Part shown: positions 60,910 to 64,000 of the stretch, in pieces | How positions within the stretch are numbered: position 1 is the stretch's first letter | How the letters are laid out: every line of letters begins with the position of its first letter | Assembly: GCF_015477835.1 (NCBI RefSeq) | Contig: NZ_JADLQN010000001.1 | Coordinates: 1,178,001-1,242,000, forward strand | Direction of reading: 5' to 3' | DNA from: Nocardia higoensis | Lineage (GTDB): Bacteria > Actinomycetota > Actinomycetes > Mycobacteriales > Mycobacteriaceae | Length of the DNA: 64,000 bases | Notes under the pieces: generated by a model | What the model saw: only the letters and a program-made list of their open reading frames with translations | Database searches by the model: none | Told to the model about the DNA's origin: nothing | Made by a program: the position numbers and the translations under genes

Positions 60910-63900
60910 TCGACCGTGCCGCATTGCTCGCCGACCTGAAGAAGCAGGTCACCGCGGTAGAGGCCGATCTGAACAAGCAGTTGCGCGCCCTGCCCGAGGT
61001 GAAGGCCCGCCTGCACGACGAATGGGCCCAGGCCAAGAAACTGCAGCGCACCGCCGCCACCGAGAACTCCTGGCTCGACGAACGCATCACCCAGGTCGCC
61101 GTCGCCTGGGTCCTCGGCACCGTCTTCGTACGCTTCTGCGAAGACAACCACCTCATCGCCGACCCCTACCTCACCGGCCCCACCGACGACCGCCGCGAAC
61201 TCGCCCAGGCCCGCTACGACGAGTACGTCGACTCCGACATCGACCCCACCTACCGTGGCTGGCTCCAGTACGCCTTCGTCGAACTCGGCGCCGGCCAAGC
61301 GGGCAAACTCCTCTTCGACCCCAACCACAACGCCCTCTACCAAATCCCCCTTTCCCACGATGGCGCCCGCGAACTCATCGAATTCTGGCGCACCCGCGAC
61401 GAACACGGCACCCTCGTCCACGACTTCACCGACCCCCTCGACGACGACGGCATCACCGGCTGGGACACCCGCTTCCTCGGCGACCTCTACCAAGACCTCT
61501 CCGAAGACATCCGCAAGAACTACGCCCTGCTCCAAACCCCGGAATTCGTCGAAGAATTCATCCTCGATCGCACCCTCGAACCCGCCATCCGCGAATTCGG
61601 CTACGCCGACATCAAGCTCATCGACCCCACCTGCGGGTCAGGGCACTTCGTCCTCGGTGCGTTCCGACGGCTGACGCGGCGGTGGGCCGACGACCACCCC
61701 ACCAAGGACCGGCACGAACGGGTCCGCGCCGCACTCGACTCCGTACATGGGGTCGACATCAACCCGTTCGCCATCGCCATCGCCCGCTTCCGGCTCCTCG
61801 TCGCCGCCATGGCCGCCGCCAATGTGCGAACACTCGCGCAGGCGGCACGGTATGAATGGCCGATCAAGCTGGCGGTCGGGGACTCGCTCATCAAGGCGCG
61901 GCAGTTGGAGTTGACCTTCGATGGGGATCAGCATGATCCGCTGGCGGAGCACTCGTATGCGACCGAGGATGTGCACGAGTATCCGGGGATTCTGGAGCCG
62001 GGGCGGTATCACGTCGTGGTGGGGAATCCGCCGTACATCACGGTCAAGGACAAGAACCTCAACGAGATCTATCGAGGGCTGTACAAGGCGTGCTCCGGGA
62101 AGTACGCACTGTCGGTCCCGTTCGCACAGCGGTTCTTCGAGCTCGCAAAGCTCGGAGATGCCGACGGGCACGGGTTCGGACGGGTCGGACAGATCACGGC
62201 CAACTCATTCATGAAGCGGGAGTTCGGTAGCAAGCTCATCGAGGAATTCTTTGCACACTCGGTGGAGCTGACCGAGGTGATCGACACGTCAGGTGCCTAT
62301 ATTCCCGGTCACGGCACGCCCACAGTCATCCTTGTCGGCACACGACGCTCGGGCAGGAGCCGCGCATCAACAATCCGGACCGTCCGGAGTGTGCAAGGCG
62401 AGCCGAAGGCACCGCCCGTCCCCGAAGAAGGGCTTGTATGGCGTTCCATAGTTGGGCAGATCGACAGCACCCCGAGCGTTAGCCAATGGGTCTCAGTCGA
62501 AGACCTCGATCGCGAGCGGTACTTCAGCAAGCAGCCATGGGTTCTTCTCGACGGCGGTCGCGAAATGATCGAACAGATTGAACAAGTCGCGACCACATCG
62601 CTGCGCACATCCATATCCCGCATCGGATTCTACGGAGTAATGGGCTCCGACGATGCGATGACGGCGGAGCGAAGGGTTTTCGATCGAATTAACGGCGAGG
62701 AGACGTATCGTCGACGACTGGTGGTCGGCGATGAGGTTCGCGATTTCACCTTCGCCGAAGGTGACTACGCATTTCACCCGTACGATTCAAAGCGCAGCCT
62801 CCAAACACTTGATCACTATCCTGCGCTGGCGAAGTACCTGTGGCCCTCCCGCACCGAACTCGGAAACCGAGCGACTTTCTCTCGCGGCACGTACTTCACA
62901 GACGGTCGGCCCTGGTATGAGTGGCATCAGATTCCGAAGGATATTGGGGCAAGCACATGGTCCATTCCCTTTGCCTTCGTGGCGACCCACAACCATTTCG
63001 TGCTGGACCGGGGCGGGAAGGTGTTCAAACAGTCCGCGCCGGTGATCAAGTTGCCGGAGGGGGCGAGCGAGGAGGAGCATCTGCGGCTGCTCGGGCTGCT
63101 CAACAGCTCCACCGCCTGCTTCTGGCTCAAGATGGTGAGCCACAACAAGGGCAGCACTGTCGATTCGAAGGGCGCACGCCAGTCACGGGTACCCTTCGAT
63201 GACTTCTACGAATTCACGGGCACCAAACTTGAGCAGTTTCCGCTGCCCAGTCGATACCCCACCGAGTTGGCAACCAGAATAGATGAACTATCGCAGCAAG
63301 CCACAGCGGCATCGCCAGCTACGCTCAGGGCTGGCAATACTCCAACTGCTTTGACGCTCCGCGACTGCCAGAAGGACTGGCAGACCATCCGCGCACAAAT
63401 GATCACTGCTCAGGAGGAGCTTGACTGGCAGGTCTACTCGATCTACGGACTGCTCCCCGGCGACGAACTCAGCGGTGGACACGAAACCCCAGAAATCGTC
63501 TTCGGCGAACGCGCATTCGAGATCGTTTTGGCTCGCCGGGTTGTCGAGGGCGAAGCACCCGACGACTGGTTCACTCGCCATAACGCCGAACCTATTACTG
63601 AAATCCCTAGCCACTGGCCGGACTCCTACAAGCAGGTCGTCCAGCGACGTATCGAAGCTATCGAGTCCAATCGCGCCATCGGCATGATCGAGCGCCCCGA
63701 GTACAAGCGCCGCTGGGCCACCGAGGGCTGGGATGCCATGCAGGAGAAGGCCCTCCGCTCCTGGCTCCTCGACCGGATGGAATCCCGCGACATCTGGTTC
63801 GACGACAACTCCCAACCCCAGATCCTCACCCTGTCCCGCCTCACCGACCGCCTCGCCGCCGACGCCGATTTCGTCTCGGTGGCCGCCCTCTACGCCCCCC

Positions 63901-64000
63901 ACACCGACCTGGCGAAAGTGGTCGCCGACCTCATCACAGACGAACACGTCCCCTTCCTCGCCGCCCTCCGCTACAAGCCCTCCGGCTTGAAGAAGCGCGC
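60906..64000 (+). CDS. pglX: BREX type 2 adenine-specific DNA methyltransferase PglX (3' truncated)
   Basis: About 1031 codons are visible, and the frame is open to the window end. The start ATGA overlaps pglW. Marks are the N-terminal helical domain (AVAWVLGTVFVRFCEDNHL), SAM-binding DPTCGSGHFVLGAF (Asp about 240), VDINPFAIAIARFRLL and catalytic GNPPYITVKD (Asn about 374), then a large specificity/C-terminal region (LLGLLNSSTACFWLKMVS). In BREX, PglX methylates adenine in a non-palindromic site to mark host DNA. From about 62300 the codons become richer in A/T at the third position (ATA, TCA, GTT, ATT, CGA), unlike either end. No frameshift was found in the part I translated. Confidence 0.93.
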   Translation, partial: MIDRAALLADLKKQVTAVEADLNKQLRALPEVKARLHDEWAQAKKLQRTAATENSWLDERITQVAVAWVLGTVFVRFCEDNHLIADPYLTGPTDDRRELAQARYDEYVDSDIDPTYRGWLQYAFVELGAGQAGKLLFDPNHNALYQIPLSHDGARELIEFWRTRDEHGTLVHDFTDPLDDDGITGWDTRFLGDLYQDLSEDIRKNYALLQTPEFVEEFILDRTLEPAIREFGYADIKLIDPTCGSGHFVLGAFRRLTRRWADDHPTKDRHERVRAALDSVHGVDINPFAIAIARFRLLVAAMAAANVRTLAQAARYEWPIKLAVGDSLIKARQLELTFDGDQHDPLAEHSYATEDVHEYPGILEPGRYHVVVGNPPYITVKDKNLNEIYRGLYKACSGKYALSVPFAQRFFELAKLGDADGHGFGRVGQITANSFMKREFGSKLIEEFFAHSVELTEVIDTSGAYIPGHGTPTVILVGTRRSGRSRASTIRTVRSVQGEPKAPPVPEEGLVWRSIVGQIDSTPSVSQWVSVEDLDRERYFSKQPWVLLDGGREMIEQIEQVATTSLRTSISRIGFYGVMGSDDAMTAERRVFDRINGEETYRRRLVVGDEVRDFTFAEGDYAFHPYDSKRSLQTLDHYPALAKYLWPSRTELGNRATFSRGTYFTDGRPWYEWHQIPKDIGASTWSIPFAFVATHNHFVLDRGGKVFKQSAPVIKLPEGASEEEHLRLLGLLNSSTACFWLKMVSHNKGSTVDSKGARQSRVPFDDFYEFTGTKLEQFPLPSRYPTELATRIDELSQQATAASPATLRAGNTPTALTLRDCQKDWQTIRAQMITAQEELDWQVYSIYGLLPGDELSGGHETPEIVFGERAFEIVLARRVVEGEAPDDWFTRHNAEPITEIPSHWPDSYKQVVQRRIEAIESNRAIGMIERPEYKRRWATEGWDAMQEKALRSWLLDRMESRDIWFDDNSQPQILTLSRLTDRLAADADFVSVAALYAPHTDLAKVVADLITDEHVPFLAALRYKPSGLKKR

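Noticed and set aside
60906..64000. Frameshift or pseudogene in pglX, suspected from the change in base composition
   Set aside because: Translation of the low-GC part (from about 62280) stays in one frame without stops and keeps protein-like composition.

Overview
The window comes from the chromosome of a GC-rich actinobacterium, most likely a Nocardia or a close relative in Mycobacteriales. This rests on several F420-type enzymes, the F420-dependent biliverdin reductase family, DUF4333 membrane proteins, a CobI-CobJ fusion, an NDMA-type alcohol dehydrogenase, and gene order from cobN to helY that matches the Rv2062c-Rv2092c stretch of Mycobacterium tuberculosis as I remember it. The genus itself is an inference.

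Left part (1-24200): the tail of a peptide/nickel-type ABC importer (permease end plus a double ATPase); a translationally coupled trio of GltD-like ferredoxin-oxidoreductase, pyruvate:ferredoxin oxidoreductase and DHOD-like protein; a two-component system interrupted by a small opposite-strand gene; a TSUP permease; the TldD/TldE pair; a DUF4333 protein; and a set of small metabolic and regulatory units. Two divergent regulator/target pairs show clear duplicated operators: PadR/VOC protein and XRE/methionine aminopeptidase.

Middle (24200-45200): aerobic cobalamin genes cobN, cobG, cobH, cobIJ, cobK and cobL. A cobalamin riboswitch lies in front of cobN. cobM is not in its usual place between cobK and cobL. 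Between cobG and cobH sits an alcohol-to-acyl-CoA cassette (adh, aldh, acyl-CoA synthetase) facing a divergent AcoR-like regulator with a degenerate AAA+ core. Several proteins here carry low-complexity insertions, and cobL has a striking array of 15-bp tandem repeats.

Right part (45200-64000): the conserved block pepE, 5'-3' exonuclease, DUF4333 protein and helY runs into a defence island, where I would have expected tatC/tatA next to helY. The island has two divergent arms. The leftward arm is a three-gene overlapping operon: an HTH-fused N6-adenine methylase with a C-terminal specificity half, a separate second specificity half, and a cytosolic Ser/Thr kinase with a repeat-type C-terminus. 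No endonuclease or translocase is visible beside it. The rightward arm starts with a small proline-rich membrane protein and continues with pglW and pglX, the first two genes of a BREX type 2 (phage growth limitation) locus that runs off the window. Both arms pair a kinase with an adenine methylase. The leftward arm is the best candidate here for an undescribed system. BREX-2 itself is known.

No tRNA, rRNA, CRISPR array, transposase, integrase or replication origin was recognised. No gene-free gap exceeds 300 bases.
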